Positions 50,345 through 59,595 of a stretch of 64,000 nucleotides of DNA are shown piece after piece (position 1 is the first letter of the stretch; every line of letters starts with the position of its first letter). The stretch comes from an uncultured Intestinimonas sp. (GTDB lineage: Bacteria > Bacillota > Clostridia > Oscillospirales > Oscillospiraceae). A program made the translations under genes and the position numbers. The notes beneath the pieces are model-generated. The model made no database searches. It was not told the origin of the DNA and saw only the letters and a program-made list of their open reading frames with translations. The stretch lies in contig NZ_CALXGA010000001.1 of the NCBI RefSeq assembly GCF_944387725.1, positions 1 to 64,000 on the forward strand, read 5' to 3'.

Positions 50345-52131
50345 TGCGCCAGGCGCCCGAGACCCCCATCCGGCCCAGGCGGAGCACCGCCGCGCGGCTC
50401 TTCGGCGAGCTCTGCGGCCAGTGGCCCCGCCTTATCGTGGTGGCGGCGTCCATTGTCCTCTATGTGACCTTTAACATCTGGAATCCCATGTTCAGTGCCG
50501 TGGTGGTGGACCACCTGTGGCAGCGCGTCCAGGACGCCTGGCGGGAGGGTGACCCCTTCTCCCTCGGCGGCGCCCTGGGCCGGGAGCTTATCCAGCTCAC
50601 CGCCCAATACCTGCTGACCTGGCTGTTTTACTACCTCCAGTCCTATCTCATGGCCAGTGTGGCCGAGGGTCTGGTGCTCTCCCTGCGCAGCCAGGTGGCC
50701 CGGAAGCTCAACCGGCTCCCTCTGCGGTTCTTCGACCAGAGCAAGGCCGGCGAGGTCCTCAGCCGGGTCACCAGCGACCTGGATAAAATTTCCGAAACCC
50801 TCCAGACCGGCCTGCTGAAGCTGGTGGTGGCCATCGGCACCATCCTCGGCTCCCTGTGGGTCATGCTCCGCTACAGTCCGGCCCTCACCGGCATTTTCCT
50901 GGCGTTCATGTCCGTCAACATGGCCATCACCCGGGTGGTGGCCGGGAAGAACCTGCGCCGGGCCGCCCAGCGGCAGGAGACCCTGGGGGACCTCACCGCC
51001 GTGGTGGAGGAGTACTACCACGGCCGGGACGTCATCCGGGCCTACAACCGTGAGACGGAGAGCCTCCGCAGGGTGGTCCGGGCCGCCGAGGCCAACCAGG
51101 CCGCCAACCAGCGGGCGGACTTCCTGCTCAACTGCGTCAACCCCCTCATCCGCCTCCTCAACCGCATGGCCCAGGTGGTCATCGCCGTCCTCTCCGGCTG
51201 GGCCATGCTCCGGGGGACCATGACGGTGGGGGTGGTACAAGCATTCTTCCAGTATGTCAACCAGACCGCCGAGCCCCTCACCGAGGCATCCTATATGATC
51301 AACGCCCTCCAGGCCGCTCTGGCCTCCGCCCGGCGGATCTACGACCTGCTGGACCAGGAGGAGGAGCGCCCCGACCCCGCCCGGCCCGCCGCCCTGGCCC
51401 ACGCCAGGGGCGCCATTGCCTTCGAGCACGTCAGCTTCGGCTATGACCCGGACCGCCCCCTGATGCGGGACATCAGCTTCACTGTCCGCCCCGGCCAGAA
51501 GGTGGCGGTGGTGGGGGCCACCGGCGCGGGCAAGACCACCCTCATCAATCTGCTCATGCGCTTTTATGAGGTGGACGGCGGCCGGATCACCCTGGACGGG
51601 GTGTCCACCGCCGGGATGACACGCGCCGGCCTGCGTCAGAATTTCGGCATGGTCCTCCAGGACACCTGGCTCTTCGGCGGCACCGTAGCGGAGAACATCG
51701 CCTATGGCCGGCCCGGCGCCGCCCGGGAGGAGATCTCCGCCGCCGCCAAGGCCGCCAAGGCGGACGCCTTCATCCGCGCCATGCCCCAGGGCTATGACAC
51801 CCCGCTGGACAACGAGGCCGCCAACCTCTCCGCCGGGCAGCGGCAGCTGTTGACCATCGCCCGGGTCTTCCTGTGTGACCCGCCCATCCTGATCCTGGAC
51901 GAGGCCACCTCCAGCGTGGACACCCGCACCGAGCGGGAGATCGGCAGGGCCATGACAGCCCTGATGCACGGCCGCACTAGCTTTGTCATCGCCCACCGGC
52001 TCTCCACCATCCGGGACGCCGACCTGATCCTGTTTATGGACCACGGCAACATCCTGGAGCAGGGGGACCACAAGACCCTCCTGGCCCAAAACGGCGCCTA
52101 CGCCGCCCTCTACTACAGCCAGTTCGAGTGA
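50344..52131 (+). CDS. ABC exporter subunit B (active ATP site)
   Basis: 595 aa. Membrane domain about 1-345, ATPase domain about 355-595 with Walker A GATGAGKTT, signature LSAGQRQLLT, Walker B ILILDEATSSVD with the catalytic Glu present, and switch His in IAHRLST. It completes the heterodimer with the preceding subunit, which it overlaps by one base. A hairpin follows at 52141. Confidence 0.93.
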   Translation: MRQAPETPIRPRRSTAARLFGELCGQWPRLIVVAASIVLYVTFNIWNPMFSAVVVDHLWQRVQDAWREGDPFSLGGALGRELIQLTAQYLLTWLFYYLQSYLMASVAEGLVLSLRSQVARKLNRLPLRFFDQSKAGEVLSRVTSDLDKISETLQTGLLKLVVAIGTILGSLWVMLRYSPALTGIFLAFMSVNMAITRVVAGKNLRRAAQRQETLGDLTAVVEEYYHGRDVIRAYNRETESLRRVVRAAEANQAANQRADFLLNCVNPLIRLLNRMAQVVIAVLSGWAMLRGTMTVGVVQAFFQYVNQTAEPLTEASYMINALQAALASARRIYDLLDQEEERPDPARPAALAHARGAIAFEHVSFGYDPDRPLMRDISFTVRPGQKVAVVGATGAGKTTLINLLMRFYEVDGGRITLDGVSTAGMTRAGLRQNFGMVLQDTWLFGGTVAENIAYGRPGAAREEISAAAKAAKADAFIRAMPQGYDTPLDNEAANLSAGQRQLLTIARVFLCDPPILILDEATSSVDTRTEREIGRAMTALMHGRTSFVIAHRLSTIRDADLILFMDHGNILEQGDHKTLLAQNGAYAALYYSQFE

Positions 52132-52140
52132 GAATCTCCG

Positions 52141-52180
52141 CACCCCCGGACGGGACGCAGCCTCCCGCCCGGGGGTTTCT
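52141..52180 (+). terminator. Terminator after the exporter genes
   Basis: ACCCCCGG...CGGGA pairs with TCCCG...CCGGGGGT, followed by TTCTT. Confidence 0.7.
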
Positions 52181-52193
52181 TCGGCGCTCCCTG

Positions 52194-52222
52194 TTGCAAT
52201 CTCTGTCAAAGAACGGTATAAT
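52194..52222 (+). promoter_or_regulatory. Promoter of the glycosyltransferase run
   Basis: TTGCAA (52194-52199) and TATAAT (52217-52222), spacer 17, about 100 bp before the first gene. Confidence 0.75.
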
Positions 52223-52320
52223 AAGGTCCGCTGGACCGCCGCGCTGCGGCCGGTCCCCGGGACATGGTCCCATATGGATAGATATTTAAGGCAGGGATAC
52301 CGCCTGCAAGGAGACCGCTT

Positions 52321-53343
52321 ATGCCAAAACTCTCCGTGATTGTTCCTGTTTACAAGGCCGAGGCTGTGCTGGAGACCTGCGTGGCGTCGGTCCAGGCCCA
52401 GACCTGTCCGGACTGGGAGCTCCTGCTCATCGACGACGGCTCCCCGGACGGCAGCGGGAAGCTCTGCGACGGCTATGCCGCCCGGGACAGCCGGGTCCGG
52501 GTCTTCCACAAGTCCAACGGGGGCGTGAGCTCCGCCCGGAACCTGGGCATGGCCGAGGCCGCGGGAGACTATCTCCTCTTCATCGACGCCGACGACTGGA
52601 TTGCCCCGGAGGCCTGCCAGACCCTTCTGGAGGCCCTGGAGGGGGCGGGGGCCGACTCCGCCGGCTGCGCCCACTGGAACATCACCCCTGACGGCCGCAA
52701 GTGGGCCGAACCGGGGGCCCTCCCCGCCGGGGTCTATGGCCGGGAGGAGATCCGCAGGGGCGTGGTGGACCGCCTCCTGGGTCGGCGGCTGGGGAAGCCC
52801 GGGGAGGTCCTCAACGGCTTCATCTGGCGCTTTCTCTTCTCCCGGAACCTCATCGTCCGCCACGGCCTGCGCTTCTCCGGGGCCTACCTGGAGGACGAGC
52901 TCTTTCTGCTGGAGTATTTCTGCCTGGCGGAAAAGCTGGCTATGGTGGACACGCCCCTCTACTTCTATCTCCAGAACCCGGCGTCGGTGACCCGGAACTA
53001 CCTGCCGGATTACATGGACACCTTCCGCAAATTCTACCAGGCCAAGGAGGCCCTGGCGGTCCAGTACGGCCTGGACGGGGACGACCCCCAGTGGCGGCAG
53101 AGTACCTGCTGGGCGGGGCTCCTCATCGCCATCGGCAATGAGTTTGCCCCCGGCAACCCAGCAACCTGCGGGGAAAAGGTCCGGCGGGTCCGGGCCTTTA
53201 CCCTGGAAAAGGAAATGGCCGGCGCCATCCGCACGCTCCGGCCCCGGGGCCTGGGGCGGAACAAGCAGCTGGTGGCCGGCCTGGTGCGGCGCCGCTGGTT
53301 TGGCCTGCTCTCCCTGCTCTACACCCTCAAAAACCGCCCTTAG
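52321..53343 (+). CDS. Family 2 glycosyltransferase
   Basis: 340 aa. GT-A fold: KLSVIVPVYKAEAVLETCVASVQAQTCPDWELLLIDDGSPDGSG at the N-terminus and SARNLGMAEAAGDYLLFIDADDW with the DxD metal site. It transfers a sugar from a nucleotide donor to a growing glycan; donor and acceptor are unknown. The O-antigen ligase-type gene follows 15 bp later, so both may serve a surface polysaccharide. CAAGGAGACCGCTT precedes the ATG. Confidence 0.9.
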   Translation: MPKLSVIVPVYKAEAVLETCVASVQAQTCPDWELLLIDDGSPDGSGKLCDGYAARDSRVRVFHKSNGGVSSARNLGMAEAAGDYLLFIDADDWIAPEACQTLLEALEGAGADSAGCAHWNITPDGRKWAEPGALPAGVYGREEIRRGVVDRLLGRRLGKPGEVLNGFIWRFLFSRNLIVRHGLRFSGAYLEDELFLLEYFCLAEKLAMVDTPLYFYLQNPASVTRNYLPDYMDTFRKFYQAKEALAVQYGLDGDDPQWRQSTCWAGLLIAIGNEFAPGNPATCGEKVRRVRAFTLEKEMAGAIRTLRPRGLGRNKQLVAGLVRRRWFGLLSLLYTLKNRP

Positions 53344-53358
53344 AGGAGGACCCTTTAC

Positions 53359-54915
53359 ATGGAAATTTTGGAGAACAGCCTGCTGGGCAGGCTCCTGCTG
53401 CCCCTGTGGCGGCTCCTCTGCGGCTGGTATGAGGGCAGCGCCCTGCGGGTCCTGCTGCGGGGCATCTCCGGCTTATGGAGCCGCTGGTTCCACGGCAGCG
53501 CCCTCATGAGCCTCCTGGTCCGGGACGGCATCTTCCCCCGGGCCTGGCGGAACGGCTTCTTCTGCCGGCTGGGGGAGACCCTGATCAACCTGCCCGCCGC
53601 CCTCCTCCACTGGATTTACCGGAAGGGAAAGCCCCTCTTTGACCACAGCTTTTTCGCCCAGCTGGCCTTCGGCATGGGGGAACAGACCCCCTCGGCCATT
53701 GGTTGGCTCATGCTGGTCATCATGGTCATCCCCTACGAGAACTGGGACAACCGCTACTCCCTCCTGGGCTTTGCCCTGATGTTTCTTCTCTTCCTGGCCG
53801 GGGGGATGCGGAACCGCGCCCTCCGGCTGGACCTGGGGAGCGTGGGGCCCTACCCGGTGATCTTCGCCGGGGCGGTGGTTTTGAGCTGGATTGTCTCCTA
53901 CTCCTCCATTCTCTCCCAGCGGTTCGTCTTCTTCCACATCACCTGTATGCTCTGCGTGCTGGTCACAGTGAGCGCTGTGGAGCGCACCGGGGACCTGGTG
54001 CGCCTGGCGGGCTTTGCATCCTTCGCCATGTTCTGCACCTCGGCCTACGGGGTGGTTCAGCGCATCCAGGGGGTGGAGATCAACTACTCCTATGTGGATA
54101 TGTCCCTGAACGAGGGAATGCCCGGCCGGGTCTTCTCGGTCTATGAGAACCCCAACTCCTTTGCCGAGGTGCTGGTGATGCTCATCCCCCTGGGGCTGGC
54201 CCTGGCGCTGGGCAGCCGCTCCCTGTGGGGGAGGCTGGGGGCCCTCTGCGCCGCCGGCGTGGGGACCGTGGCCCTGGCCATAACCTACTCCCGGGCCAGC
54301 TATATTGGTCTGGTGTTCGCCCTGGTGGTCTTTGTCTTCCTCTGGAACCGGAAGCTCATCCCCGGCCTGCTGCTGCTGGGGATCTGCTCCCTGCCGGTGC
54401 TGCCGGACACCATCTTCAACCGCATCCTCACCATCTTCAACCTGGAGGACACCTCCACCTCCAGCCGCTTCCCCCTCTACCAGGCGGCCCTGGCCCTGCT
54501 CTGGGAGCGGCCGGTGCGGGGGGCCGGCCTGGGCATTGACGCGGTGCAGCTGGCCCTGGACCACAAGAACCTATACCACGGCGCCGCCCCCTTTGTCCAT
54601 GCCCACAACCTCTACCTCCAGATCTGGCTGGAGACGGGGCTCATCGGCATCCTATCCTATCTGGCTGCCATGATCTCCACCCTGAAGGCGGGGGCCAAGG
54701 CCTGCAAGCTCCGATGCCCCCGGGAGGTGCGCCTCGTCACCATCGGGGCCGCCGCCGGGGTAGCGGGGGTGCTGCTGGACTGCATGGCCGACTACCTGTG
54801 GATCTACCCCCGGGTTATGGTCATCTTCTGGTTCGTCTTCGCCATTCTGCTCTCCGGGATCAAGCTGGCCCGCCGGGCCGCCCAGCGGGGCGAGACAGGA
54901 GGGGCCCGCCTGTGA
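53359..54915 (+). CDS. O-antigen ligase / Wzy-like membrane protein
   Basis: 518 aa with about ten to twelve hydrophobic helices. The long loop before the last helices carries FSVYENPNSFAEVL, SRASYIGLVFALVVFVFLW and AAPFVHAHNLYLQIWLETGLIGILSYL, the O-antigen ligase (PF04932) pattern with the key His-rich loop. It would polymerise or attach glycans outside the membrane. GAGGAGG lies upstream of the ATG. Its TGA overlaps the GTG of the HAD gene. Confidence 0.85.
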   Translation: MEILENSLLGRLLLPLWRLLCGWYEGSALRVLLRGISGLWSRWFHGSALMSLLVRDGIFPRAWRNGFFCRLGETLINLPAALLHWIYRKGKPLFDHSFFAQLAFGMGEQTPSAIGWLMLVIMVIPYENWDNRYSLLGFALMFLLFLAGGMRNRALRLDLGSVGPYPVIFAGAVVLSWIVSYSSILSQRFVFFHITCMLCVLVTVSAVERTGDLVRLAGFASFAMFCTSAYGVVQRIQGVEINYSYVDMSLNEGMPGRVFSVYENPNSFAEVLVMLIPLGLALALGSRSLWGRLGALCAAGVGTVALAITYSRASYIGLVFALVVFVFLWNRKLIPGLLLLGICSLPVLPDTIFNRILTIFNLEDTSTSSRFPLYQAALALLWERPVRGAGLGIDAVQLALDHKNLYHGAAPFVHAHNLYLQIWLETGLIGILSYLAAMISTLKAGAKACKLRCPREVRLVTIGAAAGVAGVLLDCMADYLWIYPRVMVIFWFVFAILLSGIKLARRAAQRGETGGARL

Positions 54916-55718
54916 AAAACCGTCTGCTGGTTTCCGACATGGACCACACCCTGCTGGACGAGGACGCCCGCCTCAGCCGGGAGAATCTGGAGGCCATCCG
55001 GACCTTTGTGGGCCGGGGCGGCCTCTTCACCGTGGCTACCGGGCGGGCTCCGGCGGCCATCCGGGTCTTCCCGGAGCTGCTGCCCTGCATCAACCTCCCG
55101 GCCATCACCGGCAACGGGGGACAGGTGGTGGACCTGGCGGACGGGGACAAGGTTCTGCGAAGCTGGGTTCTGCCCCTGGAGATCCGGCCCCTGGTGGCCG
55201 GGGTCCTGGAGCGGTTCCCGGAGATGGGGGCCGTGGCCTACCACGGGCTGGACAGCTTTTTCTCCTTCCGGGTGACTCCGCTGGTGGAGGGCCTTGTGGA
55301 GAAGGAGCGGCGTCCGGCGCCCCTCTGCACGGTGGAGGCATCCCCACAGCCCTGGAACAAGGTCCTGATGACTGAGGACCACGCCTATCTGGAGGAGGTC
55401 CGCCGCTGGCTGGACCCCCGGCTCTCCGGCCTGGGCCGGACGGTCTTCTCCGAGGACACCTATTTGGAGATTCTGCCCCTGGGCGTCTCCAAGGGGACGG
55501 CCCTGGCCTACCTCCTGGAGCGGGAGGGCATCGACCCGGCGGAGGTGGTGGCCATCGGCGACGCCCCCAACGACCGGGAGCTGCTGGAGCGCTCCGGCAC
55601 CGGCGTGGCCGTGGCCAACGCAGCCCCCGAGCTCAAGGCTGTGGCCGGCGCGGTGGTCTGCTCCAATGCCCACCACGCCGTCCGGGCCTGCCTGGAGCGC
55701 TTCTTCCCCGCCCCATAG
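54912..55718 (+). CDS. HAD-family (Cof-type) hydrolase
   Basis: 268 aa from GTG 54912, overlapping the upstream stop (GTGA). Motif I VSDMDHTLLDED supplies the two catalytic Asp residues; motif IV GDAPNDRELLERSG holds the metal-binding Asp pair; the cap is of the IIB type. It should remove phosphate from a sugar phosphate or cofactor; the substrate is not evident. Overlap with the O-antigen ligase gene suggests co-translation. Confidence 0.9.
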   Translation: MKNRLLVSDMDHTLLDEDARLSRENLEAIRTFVGRGGLFTVATGRAPAAIRVFPELLPCINLPAITGNGGQVVDLADGDKVLRSWVLPLEIRPLVAGVLERFPEMGAVAYHGLDSFFSFRVTPLVEGLVEKERRPAPLCTVEASPQPWNKVLMTEDHAYLEEVRRWLDPRLSGLGRTVFSEDTYLEILPLGVSKGTALAYLLEREGIDPAEVVAIGDAPNDRELLERSGTGVAVANAAPELKAVAGAVVCSNAHHAVRACLERFFPAP

Positions 55719-55763
55719 GGCCCCGTACCCCCGGAAAAACTACCTCAGAAAGACTGGAATGCG

Positions 55764-56723
55764 ATGCTGCTGATTGATTTCGAGTGGAACCGCGGCTATG
55801 ACAACAAGCCGCTGGACGAGATTCTTCAAATCGGGGCGGTCCGGGTTTCACAGCTGGGCGGCCCCATTTTGGACACCTTCAACGCCTATATCCGGCCCCA
55901 GGTCCACAAGCGCTTCGGCCCGGGCGCCAAAGTGCTGCCGGAACTGGAGTGCTCCAGGACATCCGAGCTGGACTTCGCAACTGCCCTGTCCGCTTTCCTG
56001 GACTGGTGCGGCGGAGAGACGGAGTTTGCGGCCTGGGGCGGCGACGACTTCCGGGTCCTCCAGCAAAACTGCGACTACTGGGGTCTCCCGGTCCCCCTGC
56101 TCCACCAGACCTATGACCTCCAGCGGGCCTTCGGCTATCTGGTGGGGGCCCAGGGGCAGCAGGTGGCCCTGTGGCGGGCGGCGGCCTACTGCGGTATCCC
56201 GGACACCTTCACCTTCCACAACGCCCTGAACGACGCCGTCTACACCGCCGCCGTCTCCGAGTGGCTGAGCGAGGAGTCCCTGCGCTATGTGCCGGATCCG
56301 GCGGACTCCCGGAAAAAGCTGCCCCGGTTCTCGGAGGAGCCCTTCCCCGCCCAGCCCCGGTTCCGGGTGGGGCCCCTCCCCTCCCCGGAGGCGGTCCTGG
56401 ACGCCCGGCCCGCCCGCCGGCCGGCCTGCCCCCTGTGTGGCCAGCGGGCCTGGGTCCAGCAGTGGCAGCGCGCCTCCCGACGGCAGTACCTGGCGGTCTT
56501 TTCCTGTCCCGCCCACGGCCGCTTTCTCTGCCGGATGACCCTGACGCCCATGGAGGACGGGGCCTGGCGGGGCCGGGTGGCGGTGCCGCCCCTGACGCCG
56601 GACCTGCTGGAGGCCTATCGGGCCGCCCTGAGCGGCCGCATCCACGTCTGTAAGGGCTCCAGCCGCCGCCGGCGGAAGGTCCGCCGGCGGAAACGCCAGG
56701 CCTGCGCCAGCCCGACCGTGTAG
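55764..56723 (+). CDS. DEDD 3'-5' exonuclease with zinc-ribbon and basic tail
   Basis: 319 aa. Residues 1-175 are an exonuclease domain: Asp5 and Glu7 (LLIDFEWNRG), GGDDFRVL, and HNALNDAVYTA with the final His and Asp, near the KapD/ERI-1 type. Residues about 218-262 have two Cys pairs (CPLCG, then CPAHGRFLC), a likely zinc ribbon, and the end is strongly basic (SSRRRRKVRRRKRQ), suggesting RNA or DNA binding. Substrate unknown. Its start has only a weak ribosome site. Confidence 0.8.
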   Translation: MLLIDFEWNRGYDNKPLDEILQIGAVRVSQLGGPILDTFNAYIRPQVHKRFGPGAKVLPELECSRTSELDFATALSAFLDWCGGETEFAAWGGDDFRVLQQNCDYWGLPVPLLHQTYDLQRAFGYLVGAQGQQVALWRAAAYCGIPDTFTFHNALNDAVYTAAVSEWLSEESLRYVPDPADSRKKLPRFSEEPFPAQPRFRVGPLPSPEAVLDARPARRPACPLCGQRAWVQQWQRASRRQYLAVFSCPAHGRFLCRMTLTPMEDGAWRGRVAVPPLTPDLLEAYRAALSGRIHVCKGSSRRRRKVRRRKRQACASPTV

Positions 56724-56760
56724 CGGCGGAGCGCCATCCCCCCTGTATGGAGGAATCTTT

Positions 56761-57726
56761 ATGGAACAAAAACCGAACAAACAAAAAAAGCGCCTCTTCC
56801 GTCTCCCGGTGGACCGCCAGGAGGCGGAGCGCAAGCGTATTCACGCCATGATGGGCGCTTTGAAGGCCATTCACTCCGCCGCCTCGCCGGACTCGATGGA
56901 GCCCGCCGACCTTGAGCGCCAGCGCAAGGGCCAGGAACTGCTGGGCCGGCTGGCTGCCCCCATGCTGGGTATGAGCTGGGAGCCCTTCCAGATCGACGGA
57001 ATGCCCGCCGCCTGGGTCCGGCCGGAGCGGGGCCACGACAAGCGGCACGTCATCTTGTACTGCCACGGGGGTGGCTACACCAGCGGCAACCTGGGCTACG
57101 CCCGCATCCTGGGCGCCAAGCTGGCCAACGCCACCGGCTATGAGGTTCTGGCCTTCGAGTACCGCCTGGCCCCGGAGCACCCCTTTCCCGCCCCCCTGGA
57201 GGACGCCCAGCGGGCCTGGGACTACCTGATGCACCTGGGCTGCGGGGCCCGGGACGTGGTGGTGGCCGGAGACTCCGCCGGCGGCAATCTGGCCCTGGTG
57301 CTCACCATGCGCCTCCGGGAGGAGAACCGCCGCCTGCCCGGCCGGCTGGTCCTCCTCTCCCCCTGGACCGACCTGACGGCCAGCGGCAAGTCCTACCTGG
57401 AGCACCGGGAGGACGACCCCATGCTCACCATGGACTACATCCAGGCCGTCCGCGCCGCCTACGCGCCGGGGCAGGACTGGCGCGCCCCCCTCCTCTCCCC
57501 CCTCTTCGGGGACTTTCAGTCCTTTCCCCCGATCCTGATTCAGGCCGGCGCCAACGAAATCCTGCTCTCCGACTCGGAGGGCCTCCGGGACCGGCTGGTC
57601 CAGGCCGGTGTCCCCTGCCGCCTGGAGGTCTGGCCCGAAATGTGGCATGTGTTTCAGATGTTTCCCCTCAAGCGGGCAGCCCAGGCCATGGAGCGCATCG
57701 GGGACTTCCTGCTGGAGGACCGCTGA
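56761..57726 (+). CDS. Alpha/beta hydrolase, HSL/esterase family
   Basis: 321 aa. Oxyanion-hole motif YCHGGGYTSGN, nucleophile elbow GDSAGGN with the catalytic Ser, and a late His in EMWHVFQMF mark a hormone-sensitive-lipase type esterase. No signal peptide, so it acts in the cytoplasm. TATGGAGG lies upstream of the ATG. The gene ends just before a strong hairpin; the opposing broken gene's reading frame overlaps its last 59 bases. Confidence 0.92.
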   Translation: MEQKPNKQKKRLFRLPVDRQEAERKRIHAMMGALKAIHSAASPDSMEPADLERQRKGQELLGRLAAPMLGMSWEPFQIDGMPAAWVRPERGHDKRHVILYCHGGGYTSGNLGYARILGAKLANATGYEVLAFEYRLAPEHPFPAPLEDAQRAWDYLMHLGCGARDVVVAGDSAGGNLALVLTMRLREENRRLPGRLVLLSPWTDLTASGKSYLEHREDDPMLTMDYIQAVRAAYAPGQDWRAPLLSPLFGDFQSFPPILIQAGANEILLSDSEGLRDRLVQAGVPCRLEVWPEMWHVFQMFPLKRAAQAMERIGDFLLEDR

Positions 57727-58561
57727 GCCGGCGACGAGATGGACAAGGGCAGCCGGGCTGCGGAACCCCTTCCGCAGCCCGGCTGCCCTGCGTTGTCAGG
57801 CCTTGGTCTCCAATCTTCTGCGGGTTCTGGACGGCCGGCGGGTCTCCCGCGCCTCCGCCTCCGGCTCTGCCGCCCCCCTCCATGGGTTTGCGGACGCCTC
57901 CGGGCGCTGCGCTCCTTGGGTCTGCTCCGGGCGCTCCTGGGCGGGCCCGTGCCAGATCGGGCCGTAAAAGCAGCTCCAGCGGCCGATTCAGTCCGGGCGC
58001 CCCTTCCGTCAGGGATTCCTGCTCGTCCGGGAGACGCTCGTACTCCCCCCGCCGCACAAATTCCCGGGTGGCCTTTTCGATGTTGGCCACCTTCCCGTTT
58101 TCCGTCATCAGAATCTCCAGCTTTTTGGCCTTGCTGATGTTGGGATTGTGCTTCACCGTGTTGACCACGGGCAGCGATGCCCCCAGATGGGCCAGCTTCA
58201 GCCGCTGGACCTCCTCCTTGGTCCGGCACCGCTTCAGGGCCGACTCGTAGGCATTCTTCTGCCGCTCCAGGGACCGGGCTTTTTCATAGGTCTCCGGGTC
58301 GTGCTCCTTCAGGTAGTCCTTCTCCTTCTGGGTCAAAGCCCGCCCGTTGCAGACCTTCATCTGAATGGTCTGGAGCTTGCTGTCCCCCCTGCGGCGGTCC
58401 TGCTCCTCCTTCCGGCTGGCTCCAGAGGCGTCGCTCAGTCACTCCTCCAGGGTCTTTCCGCGGCCGGTGCGGTCCCCGTTTTCCCGCTTGAGATCCCACT
58501 GCGTCTGCATACTCAGCGTCTTGATGTACTGGTTCAGCGTGGATAGGATCTGGATTCCCAT
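57668..58561 (-). pseudogene. Hypothetical gene broken by an in-frame TGA
   Basis: From ATG 58561 (AAGGAGG upstream) the frame reads MGIQILSTLNQYIKTLSMQT and 20 more residues, then meets TGA at 58439-58441. The same frame continues beyond it as LSDASGASRKEEQDRR, then MKVCNGRALTQKEKDYLKEHDPETYEKARSLERQ and a charged helical region through about residue 185. The continuity suggests one ancestral protein in which a codon such as TGG became TGA. The rest to 57668 is low-complexity (Gly, Pro, Arg), crosses a terminator stem and overlaps the hydrolase gene, so the original end may also be lost. Function unknown. Restart at ATG 58360 is possible. Confidence 0.6.
57747..57788. terminator. 19-bp stem terminator after the hydrolase
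   Basis: GGGCAGCCGGGCTGCGGAA pairs perfectly with its complement at 57770-57788 around CCCC. No long T run on either side. It is located inside the reading frame of the broken minus-strand gene. Confidence 0.7.
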
Positions 58562-58791
58562 CGTCTGGTTCCCTCCTTGTCCTGTAAAAATTCCCTTATC
58601 TTTTGTATCGGCCATGGAAACGAAAAAATAAGGGCCGCAAATGGCCAGTTACAAGTTTCCATCGAACTGCTGCCGCAATTTTAATTTGATGATGGCCCTT
58701 GCATCATCAGCCTCTGCAAAGCCAGTCAATCACACCGCCCCTGTCATGCTGTGCGCACTTAAAATCTGTAGTCAACGGTAAATGCCAAGTC
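58562..58791. other. Gap with a possible gene fragment
   Basis: On the minus strand a short frame FAEADDARAIIKLKLRQQFDGNL followed by a stop (about 58650-58720) reads like the end of a protein, but no upstream part is found. Base composition is less GC-rich than the surroundings. Otherwise nothing recognised; it probably contains the promoter of the broken gene. Confidence 0.25.
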
Positions 58792-58954
58792 TGGCACTCC
58801 GCCAAGTTAGAAATTACAGATTGGATTTCGAGCGGAATTTGCGCGGAACAAGGCAGAGGACGCCGGTGGGCTGACACCTACCAAGGACGATAACGAAGTT
58901 ATGCGGAAATTCCACCGGAAAGCAAATGCAAGTTTCTGACTTGGTGGAGTACTA
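58792..58954 (-). mobile_element. Family B MITE-like repeat, copy 2
   Basis: About 163 bp, inverted relative to copy 1, with most bases conserved (for example GCATTTGC, CCGCTCGAAATCCAATCTG). Outer end decayed (TGGCACTCC instead of TAGTACTCC). The inner end AGTACTA abuts family A copy 4, as in copy 1. Confidence 0.75.
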
Positions 58955-59119
58955 GGGCTTGTTTGAAAAATTGGCGATGTGTCCAGCAGCGAGGGATTTT
59001 GGGCGGCTGGCAAGCAATTTTGACCCAGGAATCCTGGCGGATTGCAAGGAAAAATTGCGCCGTCCAGGGGGCAAAAGACCCGCTGGTTGGGCATGTTGAC
59101 ATTTTTCAAGCAAGCCCTA
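58953..59119 (-). mobile_element. Family A MITE-like repeat, copy 4
   Basis: 167 bp; left flank C-TA, right TA-G. Same direction as copies 2 and 3. The right inverted end has one change (TTCAAGCAAG). It follows family B copy 2 directly. Confidence 0.85.
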
Positions 59120-59193
59120 GAGGCGGAACACCTCAAGTCCCGCCGCAGTTCACTGCCAGAAAATAGGAATCATCCCATTGTGCTTGAAATGGG

Positions 59194-59235
59194 CAAAAAA
59201 TAAGCGGCACATGGATTTTTGTCCATGTGCCGCTT
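59194..59235 (-). terminator. Terminator after yjfB
   Basis: AAGCGGCACATGGA pairs with TCCATGTGCCGCTT (14 bp), followed by ATTTTTTG on the minus strand. Confidence 0.85.
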
Positions 59236-59311
59236 GCCCCCGCTTCTACCGAACAGCCGCCGTCATTTCGCTGCTCGCTGTCTGATGGAATACTGGCAAA
59301 GGGGCGGCGGT

Positions 59312-59485
59312 TCAGGCGTAGACGTCAATGAGGGATTCGCTGGGCGGCGGAAGCATCTCCAGCAGGGCGGCGGCTTGGGCCTCCTGGGCGTCCATGCCCT
59401 TCTTTATGACAGAAAGGGACACGGACTGCTGGACCTGAACCTGGCTGTAGGCCGTGCTGACAGAGGCGATTCCAAAGTAATCCAT
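59312..59485 (-). CDS. yjfB: YjfB-family small protein (putative motility protein)
   Basis: 57 aa: MDYFGIASVSTAYSQVQVQQSVSLSVIKKGMDAQEAQAAALLEMLPP fits the short YjfB family (alternating small and polar residues, then K-x-MD-x-QE-xA-xxLLEML). ATG 59485 lies eight bases after GAGGAG. The family is linked to motility by co-occurrence only. No flagellar gene is in the window. It has its own terminator, and the region before it (59486-59595) holds no other gene. Confidence 0.75.
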   Translation of the reverse strand: MDYFGIASVSTAYSQVQVQQSVSLSVIKKGMDAQEAQAAALLEMLPPPSESLIDVYA

Positions 59486-59595
59486 ACAATCATCTCCTCG
59501 TCCGTATTCTATCACAGGCCGGTTCCACGCGCAAGCCCCGCTTTGTAAAATTTTCAGCCGACATGCCCTTTGCGCCCAGTCCACAACGGGGGAGC

